Made by a program: the position numbers and the translations under genes. Positions 42,210 through 51,231 of a stretch of 63,510 nucleotides of DNA are shown piece after piece. The stretch comes from SAT2750 sp964476375 (GTDB lineage: Bacteria; Planctomycetota; Planctomycetia; Pirellulales; Pirellulaceae). Below the pieces are notes generated by a model that saw only the letters and a list, made by a program, of their open reading frames with translations, was not told the origin of the DNA and made no database searches. The stretch lies in contig CAYYZW010000323.1 of NCBI GenBank assembly GCA_964476375.1, forward strand, positions 1-63,510, written 5' to 3'. The first letter of the stretch is position 1, and every line of letters starts with the position of its first letter.

Positions 42210-43855
42210 CGGTGATACTTCCAGCCCGGTATCAGGAAGCACGCCGCCCCACTCACACCGAACAGGCCCAGGGCCCAGTCGGGAAAAATCGCCATCAGTG
42301 GTGCTATGGCGAACATCGCAATCGCCTGTGTGTAAAACTTGCCGGTCAGGACTCCTGCCTTGACGGTGAAGACCATCCCGCTGACCAGTGCCAGGACAGG
42401 TGCCAGCTTGAGCACGGGCAGGTCCAGAAGGTATTCCACGGGAAACAGGGCGGCAATCGCTACCATGCTCGATGCCCAGACATGGGCGATCTGGCGTTCC
42501 ACGAAAAGCACCGGTCCCATCCGGCGGCGGATCGACCAGAAAACCACGGCCCAGGCTCCCAGCCCGACGGTCCAGAGAATGAAGTAGGTCCAGCGGGATT
42601 CCACGTTCTGCAGGTAAAGCACGTTGGTTACCAGGCAGACCAGCAGCAGGACCAGGCTGTGCCACATCCAGAGCAATCCCCACTTTTCCAGCACGGTGGC
42701 GTGGTGCGTCTCTTTCAGCCAACGCGCGACCACATGAGCGAAACGGCCGCTACGGGCACTGATCGATTCATCATCCAGGTAAGCTTGCAGATCTCTTGCC
42801 AGCTGGGCAGCTGAGCTGTATCGCAGATCGACCGGTTTTTGCAGGCAACGGAGCACGATCATTTCCAGGTCACGGTCGATCCCCGGATTCAGCGCCCGGG
42901 GAGGCAGCGGTTCCTGTTCAAGCACCAGCAAAAGGGTATCGACCGCCGTAGCTGCCTGAAAAGGCGGCCGGCCGGTAAGGGCACTGTAGAGCACGCTTCC
43001 AAGAGAATAGACATCGCTCGCCGCACTAACCTCTCCCCTTTGCCCGGCCGCCTGTTCCGGTGCCATATAGGCGGGGGTTCCGAGCACCGCTCCGGAGCGG
43101 GTGATATTGCTCGATTCATCAATCCGCTTGGCAAGCCCAAAATCCATAACATGGGCCTGTCCATTGTCGTCAATAAGGATATTGGATGGTTTCAGGTCAC
43201 GATGGAGTAATCCGTTGAGGTGGGCGTACTCGACAGCAAGACAGACCTGGATAATCAGCCTCACTGCCTCCTCGCTCGAAAGCGGCGACTTGGAAATTCG
43301 CTGGGCCAGCGTCTCTCCCTCGATCAGTTTCATACTGAAAAAAGGCCGGCTGTCCAGTTCACCGACATCGTAAACCGGCACAATGGCCGGGTGATCCAGC
43401 TGGGCAACAGCCCTCGCCTCTGCCTGGAAACGGGTCCTTTCCTGCTCGGATGCAAGCGGGCCACGGGAGATCATCTTGATAGCAACCTCACGGTCAAGGC
43501 TCAGCTGGCGAGCCCGGAAGACAATCCCCATTCCTCCCCTGCCGATTTCCTCGATCAACTCGTAATCGCCAAGGCAACATGGAAGAGAAAGTTCCGCGCT
43601 GGCGGAGGTCACTTTTTCCCCCTGGCTCTCCTGGCGATATTGATACCCCGCCATGTCCGCAACACGGGCGGTCGCCAGCAGGAATCGCAGCTCCTCGGCA
43701 TGCTCCGGGTGCTCCTGGCAGAGTTCTTCCAGTTCGCGTGGTTCGCCACGCCGCAGTGCATCCTCGGCAAGGGACAGCAGCTCCGCCAGTTCCTGGTCAT
43801 AGAACGTGGCATCCTCGGCCGGGTTGTCCGCATCGGGCGTGGACGACTCGTTCAC
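42161..43855 (-). CDS. Ser/Thr protein kinase with C-terminal six-helix membrane domain
   Basis: This 564-aa protein is a eukaryotic-like (Hanks-type) kinase. The kinase domain spans about 98-375 with the Gly loop IGRGGMGIVFRA (104-115), VAIK (Lys127), LLHRDLKPSNILIDD (Asp220), MDFGLAK (Asp238) and GTPAYMAPEQAA. All catalytic residues are present. The N-terminal 90 residues are helical and acidic. The C-terminal 170 residues contain about six membrane helices (WHSLVLLLVCLVTNVLYL to ALGLFGVSGAACFLIPGW) and no extracellular sensor domain. It is coupled to the upstream ECF sigma gene by a 4-nt ATGA overlap. Confidence 0.95.
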   Translation of the reverse strand: MNESSTPDADNPAEDATFYDQELAELLSLAEDALRRGEPRELEELCQEHPEHAEELRFLLATARVADMAGYQYRQESQGEKVTSASAELSLPCCLGDYELIEEIGRGGMGIVFRARQLSLDREVAIKMISRGPLASEQERTRFQAEARAVAQLDHPAIVPVYDVGELDSRPFFSMKLIEGETLAQRISKSPLSSEEAVRLIIQVCLAVEYAHLNGLLHRDLKPSNILIDDNGQAHVMDFGLAKRIDESSNITRSGAVLGTPAYMAPEQAAGQRGEVSAASDVYSLGSVLYSALTGRPPFQAATAVDTLLLVLEQEPLPPRALNPGIDRDLEMIVLRCLQKPVDLRYSSAAQLARDLQAYLDDESISARSGRFAHVVARWLKETHHATVLEKWGLLWMWHSLVLLLVCLVTNVLYLQNVESRWTYFILWTVGLGAWAVVFWSIRRRMGPVLFVERQIAHVWASSMVAIAALFPVEYLLDLPVLKLAPVLALVSGMVFTVKAGVLTGKFYTQAIAMFAIAPLMAIFPDWALGLFGVSGAACFLIPGWKYHRQLSGRAVDRRTTDQP

Positions 43856-44484
43856 AGTGAATCCTCTTCCTCAACGACAAGCAATTCTCGCATGCGGCGG
43901 ATGGCCCTCAGGTAACGCATGCTGGCTGCCGGCTGGCTAAGCCCCAGCGCCTCGGCAACTTCCTGGTTCGAAAGAAACTCGTAGTGCCGCATCAAGAGAA
44001 TATCTCGATCCTGTTCGGGAAGTTCCCCGATGGTCTGTTCCACACGGGCTGCCAGCTCACGCTGGGTAGCAGCGGCCATGGGTGTCACTTCACCATCGAC
44101 AAGCTGGTTGGCCAGTGCCATCGAGCTATGATCCATATCGGCAGGCACGTGGGCGGGCTGTTCACGATCCACACTCCGCTTTTTCGAGACCCGGTGTCGT
44201 CGATGTGCATCGATAATTCGATCCTTGGCGATCTGCCTGAGCCAGAGGTGAAACGGCATGACGGGATCCTGCAGGTACTTCTGCAATCGCCGGTTGGCTT
44301 CAATAAAAACATCCTGCACCACGTCGCTCACGCCCACCCGTGGCTGGATACGGCGATCCAGTCGCATCCTGACCAGGCGGAGGATTGCATCCCTGTGCCT
44401 GTCAATCAGCTTGTTGACCGCCTCGGCCTTTCCCTCCCGGGCATCGCCAAGTAACTCCTCGGTTTTTTCAGACTCTGGCCACAT
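43852..44484 (-). CDS. ECF sigma factor (kinase-linked type)
   Basis: This 210-aa sigma-70 family protein carries region 2 (VSDVVQDVFIEANRRLQKYL, FHLWLRQIAKDRIIDAHRRH) and region 4 (QDRDILLMRHYEFLSNQEVA, EALGLSQPAASMRYLRAIRR). The linker between them is longer than usual (about 50 residues). It matches the planctomycete ECF groups that are genomically linked to Ser/Thr kinases. Its stop overlaps the kinase start (ATGA). Phosphorylation by the kinase is plausible, but inference. No anti-sigma gene is adjacent. Confidence 0.92.
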   Translation of the reverse strand: MWPESEKTEELLGDAREGKAEAVNKLIDRHRDAILRLVRMRLDRRIQPRVGVSDVVQDVFIEANRRLQKYLQDPVMPFHLWLRQIAKDRIIDAHRRHRVSKKRSVDREQPAHVPADMDHSSMALANQLVDGEVTPMAAATQRELAARVEQTIGELPEQDRDILLMRHYEFLSNQEVAEALGLSQPAASMRYLRAIRRMRELLVVEEEDSL

Positions 44485-44508
44485 CGGCGTGTTATTCTCC
44501 AGGCGAAC

Positions 44509-45648
44509 TCATGGTTCCAGTAATCCCACCAGCGCGTCCACCAGCTTGTCGACCTCTGCTTCTTGATTGTAAAGATAACAGGAAACCCTGATGAACCAGC
44601 GGTCCTGCCAGTGGACGACTGGCACCTCGATCCGGTGCTGATCCCAGAGGGCCTGCTGGAGCTGGGAACCGTCCTGCAGTGGAAGTTCCACGTGAGCCAT
44701 GTTGCTGTACCAGCAGGGATCGTCATCGACCAGGCAGCCGGCACCCAGCCTCTCCACCAGCTGGTGTCGGGCCAGGCGGGCAAGTTGGTGGCCATGCTGG
44801 CGAAAATGCTCCAGGCCGATCTCCTCAAGCACGTCAATTGCCACGGGAATCGTCAGCAGGGCAGAAACATCTCGTGTTCCCAGCCAGAGGAAATCGTCAT
44901 GCCAGTTCGCCGGCTCCTCGGGTGGCAACTTCCCCCAGCTCAACAGAAGTGGACGGATGGACGACTGCTGGCGGGGATGGACATAGAGAAATCCCGACCC
45001 GAATGAGGCGGACAGCCACTTGTGGCAACTGGCCGTGTAAAAATCACAGTCCAGCTGGTCCAGGTCAAGCGGAACCTGGGCGGGAGCGTGTGGGCCATCC
45101 ACGCAGACAGCAATTCCCTCTCGGCGGGCCCGCTGGCAGATCTGCTCCACCGGCAGGGTGATTGCCGTAGGCGAAGTAATATGGCTGATCACGATCAACC
45201 GTGTCCGATCGTCACATGCGTCCAGGAGGGCATCGACTACCTCCTGCGGATCCTGGAAATGGGCTGGCAACACGGCCGTCTTGAGCTCGGCAGAGGACCG
45301 CCGGCAGGACCGCTCCCATATTCTTTCCACCGCCCCGTACTCATGGTCACTGAGGACCACGTTCTCTCCCGCTTCCAGGACGACACTCTCGGCCACGATA
45401 TTCATGGCCCATGTTGCATTGTCGATCAATGCCATGTTGTCTGCCGCGGTTCCAAGCCAGCTGGCGAGTCGCTCCCGGGCGGCCAGCAGGGCAGATTCCT
45501 GCTGGCGGACAAAGACATCCATCGGCTGCCGGGCAAGTTCATCCTGCCAGTGCCGGCTGGCCTCGATGACAGGACGGGAAGGGGGCCCGAAAGACCCGTG
45601 GTTAAGATAGGTCGTGTCAGGCCGGATCTGCCAGAGTGGATGGGACAT
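44509..45648 (-). CDS. Class V aminotransferase (isopenicillin N epimerase-like)
   Basis: This 379-aa PLP enzyme of aminotransferase class V begins with the family signature TYLNHGSFGPPSRPVIEA. The PLP-binding Lys is in YTASCHKWLSASFGSGFLYV, preceded by the Asp of AVCVDGPHAPAQ. Other marks are NATWAMN and LWLGTRDVSALLTIPVAIDV. It is closest to the isopenicillin-N-epimerase/cysteine-desulfurase-like subgroup; the substrate is not evident. ATG 45648 (MSHPLWQIRPD) is preferred, since the upstream in-frame codon at 45657 is TTG. It is 24 bp upstream of the sigma factor gene's end and same-strand with it. Confidence 0.9.
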   Translation of the reverse strand: MSHPLWQIRPDTTYLNHGSFGPPSRPVIEASRHWQDELARQPMDVFVRQQESALLAARERLASWLGTAADNMALIDNATWAMNIVAESVVLEAGENVVLSDHEYGAVERIWERSCRRSSAELKTAVLPAHFQDPQEVVDALLDACDDRTRLIVISHITSPTAITLPVEQICQRARREGIAVCVDGPHAPAQVPLDLDQLDCDFYTASCHKWLSASFGSGFLYVHPRQQSSIRPLLLSWGKLPPEEPANWHDDFLWLGTRDVSALLTIPVAIDVLEEIGLEHFRQHGHQLARLARHQLVERLGAGCLVDDDPCWYSNMAHVELPLQDGSQLQQALWDQHRIEVPVVHWQDRWFIRVSCYLYNQEAEVDKLVDALVGLLEP

Positions 45649-45690
45649 GAGGCACAATGCGGATTGTCAACAGGAAATGGAAACCAGTCG

Positions 45691-46716
45691 CTAACGGATA
45701 CCTCGTGGATCCAGCACCAGGTGCTTCACCTTCTGCCGTTTCCATGTATACGTTACGTGCAGCATGCCGTCGGTGGACTGGATAATCGCCGGGTAGGAAT
45801 ACTCCCCCGGATCCGTCTCCAGCGCCTTGACCATCGACCACGTGCGTCCGTCACTGGAGACAGCCAGGTTAATCGGGCTACGGCCGCGTGGCGTGTGGTT
45901 GTAGACAAGCAGGTGCCGGCCATCGGTGAGCGTGACCGCGTCAATCCCCGAGTTGGGGTTCGGCAGGTTGGTCGCTGTCAACGGCGACCAGTTCTTGCCA
46001 CCATCTCTGGACGTTGCCTGAACAATCTTCCCCAGTCCCTTACTGCGGCAGAGGATCTGCAGCGTACCATCCTTGTGAGTCAGGATCGTCGGCTGAATCG
46101 CTCCAAAATTCTTTCCATCATTCAGGACACCGGTTCGCATCCAGGTCTTTCCCGCATCCGGGGTCCATTCCATGTGCACCCGCCAGCCCTGGTCCTCGCT
46201 ACTGGAACCACAAAGCAAGCGGCCGTCTTCAAGCAGCACCGGCTTGTTCTTGATTGGCCCGGCCTGGCCGTCGGGAAGCCGCCGGGCAGCCGTCCAGTGG
46301 ATGCCATTGTCACTGGAGGTACTCAAGACACCCCACCAGGATCGCGGACTGGGACCCACCTTGGCGAATAACAGGAGGGGTCCGTCCGGCTGCTGGAATA
46401 GCACCGGATTCCAGCAGGGGTGCCGGGAACCATCCTCCTGGACCCCGTCAATCACTTTCGCCGGTGCGGTCCATTTCCCCTTCTCCTGCCGGGAAGTCCA
46501 GATCGAGACATCCTTGTTCCCTTCATCCGTCCCCCCGAACCAGGCCGCCACCAGACCCGAAGGGGTCTCGGCAATCGTGGAAGCATGGCAACTGTCAAAG
46601 GAAGCTTTTTCGTATATGAACTCGCTCCTCACGACCAGCGGCGCCCTGGCCGTGACAACGGTCGGTAACAGAAGGAAGGCTCCAGTGAGCAGGAAATAGC
46701 GGGTGAGCATCAGCAT
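45691..46716 (-). CDS. Secreted sialidase-family (BNR/Asp-box) protein
   Basis: This 341-aa exported six-bladed propeller protein has a signal peptide (MLTRYFLLTGAFLLLPTVVTA). Four Asp-box-like turns are visible: SSDNGIHW, TPDAGKTW, SRDGGKNW and SSDGRTW. Conserved elements of the GH33-like family include SCHASTIAETPSGLVAAWFG and the C-terminal EYSYPAIIQSTDGMLHVTYT. It may release terminal sugars from glycans; the true substrate is uncertain, since planctomycete homologues need not be sialidases. GGGAGGA lies about 5 nt upstream of the start codon. Confidence 0.9.
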   Translation of the reverse strand: MLMLTRYFLLTGAFLLLPTVVTARAPLVVRSEFIYEKASFDSCHASTIAETPSGLVAAWFGGTDEGNKDVSIWTSRQEKGKWTAPAKVIDGVQEDGSRHPCWNPVLFQQPDGPLLLFAKVGPSPRSWWGVLSTSSDNGIHWTAARRLPDGQAGPIKNKPVLLEDGRLLCGSSSEDQGWRVHMEWTPDAGKTWMRTGVLNDGKNFGAIQPTILTHKDGTLQILCRSKGLGKIVQATSRDGGKNWSPLTATNLPNPNSGIDAVTLTDGRHLLVYNHTPRGRSPINLAVSSDGRTWSMVKALETDPGEYSYPAIIQSTDGMLHVTYTWKRQKVKHLVLDPRGIR

Positions 46717-46817
46717 CCAGTCCTCCCGAAAAAAGAAAGTCCGTCATTCTATCGTGTTCACAGGCTTGAATCAGAATCGCCCTGGGAGATCTCGTCAAGC
46801 AGTTTTTCCCGAATGCC

Positions 46818-47717
46818 CTACCAGACATCCGCGGCCTTCACTCCCTCCGCAGCGGCAACCTCTGTCGTCCTCGGGCGGCACTCCAGCCCGACATAACCCC
46901 GGTAACCCAGGTCCCAGGCCTGCTTGAAGACCCGGTTGTAGTGGATTTCCCCGGTCCCAGGCTCGTTACGGCCCGGGTGATCCGCCAGCTGGAGGTAACC
47001 GATCCAGGGATATCCGTCCTTCATCCGGCCACAAAGGTCCCCCTCGGTAATCTGCATGTGATAGAGATCCCAGTTGATTTTCACGAAATCCGAACCGACC
47101 GCCTTGCAGATAGCAATCGCATCGGGACTTCCGTAAAGACAATGCCCGGGATGATCGACCCGTCCGTTCATCGGTTCCAGGATCAGCATCACCTTGTTGC
47201 GCTCGGCAATGGGAGCGGCACGCCGGAGCGCCTTGATCACCTGGTCATGCATCTGCTCTGTGTTCATGCCGGGCTGGTTGTTTCCTGCCACCACCGTCAT
47301 CTTCTTGCAGTGGAGTCGGTGGGCCACCTGGCAGGCCTCTTCGATCTTGGCAACAAACCTGTCCTCGTTGTCCGGGTTATTCATCCCGGGTGCAAAACCC
47401 CAGGCGGTGAACTGGGCAATCTCTAGTTTCAGTTTTTTCGTCAGGGCAGCCAGTGCATCGATGTCCTTGTTCTCGTAGGGCCACAGCTCGATCGCCGGGT
47501 ACCCGAAATCAGCAGCCTTCTGAACCCGCTCAAGGAAAGGAAGTCTCGTCCACCACATTTCCACGTTGACCGCAAACCGCGTCCGCGGTGTTTTTCCCAG
47601 CTGGGAGATATCCGCCTGGTCGGCACGGGAAGAGGAGGAGGCCATCATGGCCGGAGCGGCAATCGCTGCGCCGGCCATGCTCTTACTCAAAAATCTCCGG
47701 CGGTCATAGGCAGCCAT
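46818..47717 (-). CDS. Tat-exported hydroxypyruvate-isomerase-like TIM-barrel protein
   Basis: This 299-aa sugar phosphate isomerase/epimerase family protein resembles hydroxypyruvate isomerase. It starts with a twin-arginine signal (DRRRFLSKSMAGAAIAAPAM). The barrel contains GYPAIELWPYENKDI, MLILEPMNGRVDHPGHCLYG, FVKINWDLYHMQITEGDL and the diagnostic IGYLQLADHPGRNEPGTGEI. Metal-ligand Glu, Asp, His and Glu residues are in place. AAGGAG lies 7 nt upstream of the ATG. It is divergent from a Tat-exported Gfo/Idh/MocA gene 168 bp away, suggesting related sugar chemistry outside the cytoplasm. Confidence 0.9.
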   Translation of the reverse strand: MAAYDRRRFLSKSMAGAAIAAPAMMASSSSRADQADISQLGKTPRTRFAVNVEMWWTRLPFLERVQKAADFGYPAIELWPYENKDIDALAALTKKLKLEIAQFTAWGFAPGMNNPDNEDRFVAKIEEACQVAHRLHCKKMTVVAGNNQPGMNTEQMHDQVIKALRRAAPIAERNKVMLILEPMNGRVDHPGHCLYGSPDAIAICKAVGSDFVKINWDLYHMQITEGDLCGRMKDGYPWIGYLQLADHPGRNEPGTGEIHYNRVFKQAWDLGYRGYVGLECRPRTTEVAAAEGVKAADVW

Positions 47718-47885
47718 GGAAAACTCCTTGCTTGAAAAATCAACATCCAGGGTGATTATAAGAGTTGACCATGCGGGCTACCAATGCCGGGACCCAGGGA
47801 GTCGCCAGTGCTGCTTGACTCCCCTACAATACGATCGTTGATAAAAAACTCAGGATATCATCCCGCCGCCAGGAAAGTCGCAACC

Positions 47886-49151
47886 ATGCCCGTGCATTCC
47901 AGCTCCCGACGGACGTTCCTCAAGACCTCGCTCGCTGCAAGTACCGCTTTCACCTTCCCCTCGATTATTCCCAGTACTGCCTTTGGGGCCAACGAGCGGA
48001 TTGTGACCGGCCACATTGGAGTGGGAGGCCGGGGAGGCGGCAACCTGAGATCTTTCCTGAACCATGCGGCCGCGGTCTGTGATGTCGACAGCACACGTGT
48101 TGCCCGGGCGGTCAAGCAGGTGGAAAACGCGGGACGCAAGTGTGATGGCTACGGGGACTTTCGCAAACTCCTCGACCGTACGGACCTGGATGCGGTGGTC
48201 ATTTCCACGCCGGATCACTGGCATGCCCTGCCCACGATCATGGCCTGTCAGTCGGGCAAGGATGTTTACTGTGAAAAGCCTCTGACCCTGTCCATCCTCG
48301 AGGGACGCCGGATGGTTGAGGCCGCGAGGGCACACAAGCGAATTGTCCAGACCGGTTCCCAGCAGCGTTCAGCAAGTAATTTCAGGCTCGCCTGTGAACT
48401 TGTCCGTTCCGGCCGCCTTGGCAAGCTGGAGCGAATCCTGGTTGGCATTCCCGGCCCCAACCACCCGGGTGCACCGATCCCCGATTCCGATCCACCCGCC
48501 GAGCTGGATTACGAGATGTGGCTTGGCCCCGCCCCCTTCCATCCCTACAACAAGAACCGGATTCACTACAACTTCCGTTTCTTCCGTGATTACTCCGGCG
48601 GCCAGATGACCAACTGGGGTGCCCACCACATCGATATTGCCCAGTGGGGCATGGGAATGGACGAGAGCGGCCCAGTCTCGATTGAAGCAGAGGCAACATT
48701 TCACCCGCAAAAATGGCACGAGGTGACCCAGACCTGCCGTATCCGCTACCGCTATGCGAGCGGCGTGGAGATGATTGTCGGCCAGGGGCAGAAAGATGTC
48801 CCCGGGGGAACCACCTTTATCGGCAGCAAGGGGTCGATCTTTGTGAACCGGGGTAAACTCTCCAGTAACCCTTCAACGATCATCAAGGAACCGATCACCG
48901 ATGATGATGTCCACCTTTATGTAAGCAAGAACCACCACCAGAATTTTCTCGATTGCATCAAGTCACGGGACCTTCCAATCTGTGACGTAGAGATTGGCCA
49001 CAGGTCGGCGACAGTGTGCCACCTGGGAAACATGGCATGTGAGCTGGGTCGAAAAATTCAATGGGATCCTGCAAAGGAAGTGATCACCGGTGACAAGGAA
49101 GCCCAGAAGCTGGTCTCCCGCCCTTATCGTAGCCCCTGGAAATTGCTCTAA
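47886..49151 (+). CDS. Tat-exported Gfo/Idh/MocA family oxidoreductase
   Basis: This 421-aa NAD(P)-dependent sugar oxidoreductase has a Tat signal (SSRRTFLKTSLAASTAFTF). The Rossmann region shows GHIGVGGRGGGNLRSF, and the catalytic region has the Lys of DVYCEKPLTLSILEGRRM. TPDHWHALPTIMA, the MTNWGAHHIDIAQWGMGMD block and the C-terminal KNHHQNFLDCIKSRDLPICD are typical of the planctomycete secreted branch. ATG 47886 is chosen; an earlier start adds an implausible extension. The substrate is unknown. These enzymes usually carry a tightly bound nucleotide cofactor. Confidence 0.93.
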   Translation: MPVHSSSRRTFLKTSLAASTAFTFPSIIPSTAFGANERIVTGHIGVGGRGGGNLRSFLNHAAAVCDVDSTRVARAVKQVENAGRKCDGYGDFRKLLDRTDLDAVVISTPDHWHALPTIMACQSGKDVYCEKPLTLSILEGRRMVEAARAHKRIVQTGSQQRSASNFRLACELVRSGRLGKLERILVGIPGPNHPGAPIPDSDPPAELDYEMWLGPAPFHPYNKNRIHYNFRFFRDYSGGQMTNWGAHHIDIAQWGMGMDESGPVSIEAEATFHPQKWHEVTQTCRIRYRYASGVEMIVGQGQKDVPGGTTFIGSKGSIFVNRGKLSSNPSTIIKEPITDDDVHLYVSKNHHQNFLDCIKSRDLPICDVEIGHRSATVCHLGNMACELGRKIQWDPAKEVITGDKEAQKLVSRPYRSPWKLL

Positions 49152-49224
49152 TTTACTTTCCCTGATACAAATGGACTTACCCCCTGCTGGCTCGCCTGCC
49201 AACGACAAATTAAAGGACACGACC

Positions 49225-49929
49225 ATGAAACGACTCACCCTCTCGATCGCCCTGCTGTTACTGATTGCCACACCAGCTGCCTGGGCCCAGGATGATCCGG
49301 CGCCAGCGGAACTCAAGACCTTCGGCGAAAAAGCAGGTTACGCGATCGGACAGAATATTGGTGGTAACCTGAAACAGACCGGGGTCACGATCGACCTGAA
49401 GGCCTTCCTGCGAGGCATGCAGGATAGCCTGGCTGGCAAGAAGGGGCTGCTCACGGAAGAGGAAATCCAGAAGGTGCTGACCGAGTTCGACAAGCAGGTG
49501 CAAGCCAACGCGGCGTCACAGCAGAAGGCGATGACCGAAAAAAATCTCAAGGAGGGAGCCGCTTTCCTGGCCGCCAATGCCAAGAAAGAGGGGGTCAAAA
49601 CCACCGAGAGCGGCTTGCAGTACAAGATCACCAAGCTCGGCACCGGAGCGAGCCCCAAGGCAACCAGCAAGGTCCGTGTGCATTACGAGGGACGCCTGCT
49701 CAATGGCAAGGTTTTTGACAGCTCATTCAAGCGAGGAGAGCCGGCCGAGTTCCCCGTCAACATGGTGATCAAGGGCTGGACAGAGGCCCTGCAGCTGATG
49801 AAAGAAGGAGGAGAGCGAGAACTCTACATCCCCTCCACGCTCGGATATGGTACGCGCGGTGCCGGTGCTGATATTGGCCCCAACGCCACGCTGATCTTCA
49901 AGGTCCAGCTGATCAAGGTTCTCCCTTGA
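49225..49929 (+). CDS. Secreted FKBP-type peptidyl-prolyl cis-trans isomerase
   Basis: This 234-aa periplasmic protein resembles FkpA/Mip. It has a signal peptide (MKRLTLSIALLLLIATPAAWA). A helical FKBP_N dimerisation domain spans about 28-125 (FGEKAGYAIGQNIGGNLKQT, FLRGMQDSLAGKKGLLTEEE). The FKBP catalytic domain covers about 140-234 (VRVHYEGRLLNGKVFDSSFK, GWTEALQLMKEGGERELYIP, LGYGTRGAGADIGPNATLIF). It assists folding of exported proteins. It lies 73 bp after the Gfo/Idh/MocA gene; the open frame extends upstream into that gene, but ATG 49225 with an AAGGA site is clear. Confidence 0.95.
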   Translation: MKRLTLSIALLLLIATPAAWAQDDPAPAELKTFGEKAGYAIGQNIGGNLKQTGVTIDLKAFLRGMQDSLAGKKGLLTEEEIQKVLTEFDKQVQANAASQQKAMTEKNLKEGAAFLAANAKKEGVKTTESGLQYKITKLGTGASPKATSKVRVHYEGRLLNGKVFDSSFKRGEPAEFPVNMVIKGWTEALQLMKEGGERELYIPSTLGYGTRGAGADIGPNATLIFKVQLIKVLP

Positions 49930-49933
49930 GGCC

Positions 49934-49952
49934 CTTGATCGTCGTCATCAAG
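49934..49952 (+). terminator. Weak stem-loop after the FKBP gene
   Basis: CTTGAT and ATCAAG form a 6-bp stem around a 7-nt loop, 4 bp after the stop codon, followed by TAACCTTTC. It is short and only weakly T-rich, so a terminator role is tentative. Confidence 0.25.
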
Positions 49953-49996
49953 TAACCTTTCACGCTTATCTATCCTGACCTGGAGTGACTTGTTCC

Positions 49997-51184
49997 ATGC
50001 GTATCATGAAAAAATCGCTTGCGGCCCTCTCGGCCATCCTGCTGGCAGCAACCTGCATTTTTCCGGCCGGAGTGCGTGCACAAGAGGACACGCTTCCGGT
50101 CAAGGTCGAGCCAGCCTTTCCCAATATTCGTGTCAACCGGCCAATCGTGATCACGCATGCCGGGGACAACTCGAACCGGGTCTTTATCGCTTCCCAGCTG
50201 GGCAAGATCCACGTGATTCCCAACGACCAGGGGGTCGAGGAGACCAGGGTCTTCCTGGACGTGGAGGCCAAGGTGCGTTACGTCGACAAGATGAACGAGG
50301 AGGGACTGCTCGGTTTCGCTTTCCACCCCGAGTACCGCAAGAACGGTTACTTCTACCTCTACTACACCACCACCGATGCCCCGCTGACATCGGTCATTTC
50401 CCGTTTCTCGGTTTCCAAGGACGCCAACGTGGCCGATCCGGAGAGCGAGGTTGAGTTAATGCGGATCAAGCAGCCTTTCTGGAACCACAATGGCGGCACG
50501 ATCGCCTTTGGCCACGACGGATACCTGTATGTCGGCCTGGGAGATGGTGGCAAGGCCAACGATCCCTTCAAGAACGCCCAGAACCTGGGCACCCTGCTCG
50601 GTTCCATCCTGCGAATTGACGTCGACCGGCATGACGCCGGCAAGGCCTACGGAATCCCCCGCGACAATCCTTTCGTCGGTCGCGAAGGAGCTCGCGGTGA
50701 GATCTATGCTTACGGGCTGCGAAACGTCTGGCGACTCTCGTTTGACCGCAAGACGGGTGCCCTGTTTGTGGCGGACGTGGGACAGGATATCTGGGAAGAG
50801 ATCAACGTCGTCACCAAGGGTGGCAATTACGGCTGGAACCTGCGCGAGGGCAAGCACAAGTTCGGTCCCAATGGCGCCGAGCCCAGTGACAGCCTGGTCG
50901 AGCCAATCCTGGAATACAACCACAAGGTCGGCAAGTCGATCACCGGCGGCCATGTCTATCGTGGCGAGCAGGTCGAGTCGCTGGTAGGCAAGTACATCTA
51001 TGCCGACTACGTCAGCGGGATCATGTGGGCGCTCGCCATCAACAAGGACAACACCGCCGGCACCAACTACGAGATTCCCTGGAGCAAGCTGCCGGTGCTG
51101 ACCTTTGGCGAGGACCAGAAGGGTGAGATCTACTTCAGCACGCACCTGGCCGGTGGCCGTCTTTACCGCTTCGTCAAGAAGTAA
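49997..51184 (+). CDS. Secreted PQQ-dependent sugar dehydrogenase family protein
   Basis: This 395-aa exported propeller protein resembles soluble aldose sugar dehydrogenase (YliI/GdhB family). A signal peptide covers about 1-28 (MKKSLAALSAILLAATCIFP). Family motifs are EEGLLGFAFHPEYRKNGYFY, NHNGGTIAFGHDGYLYVGLG, AYGLRNVWRLSFDR, DVGQDIWEEINVVTKGGNYG and the C-terminal GEIYFSTHLAGGRLYRF. No cytochrome c motif is attached. GGAG at 49982-49985 fits ATG 49997 better than ATG 50006. It probably oxidises sugars in the periplasm, in keeping with the surrounding sugar-active genes. Confidence 0.92.
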   Translation: MRIMKKSLAALSAILLAATCIFPAGVRAQEDTLPVKVEPAFPNIRVNRPIVITHAGDNSNRVFIASQLGKIHVIPNDQGVEETRVFLDVEAKVRYVDKMNEEGLLGFAFHPEYRKNGYFYLYYTTTDAPLTSVISRFSVSKDANVADPESEVELMRIKQPFWNHNGGTIAFGHDGYLYVGLGDGGKANDPFKNAQNLGTLLGSILRIDVDRHDAGKAYGIPRDNPFVGREGARGEIYAYGLRNVWRLSFDRKTGALFVADVGQDIWEEINVVTKGGNYGWNLREGKHKFGPNGAEPSDSLVEPILEYNHKVGKSITGGHVYRGEQVESLVGKYIYADYVSGIMWALAINKDNTAGTNYEIPWSKLPVLTFGEDQKGEIYFSTHLAGGRLYRFVKK

Positions 51185-51231
51185 CCCAAAAGATCGTTGC
51201 CCGGATTCATCCTTCCACGGTGGAAAACGAC

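Noticed and set aside
45022..46371. 449-aa open frame antisense to the aminotransferase and sialidase genes
   Set aside because: It spans two well-supported genes on the opposite strand and shows no domain.
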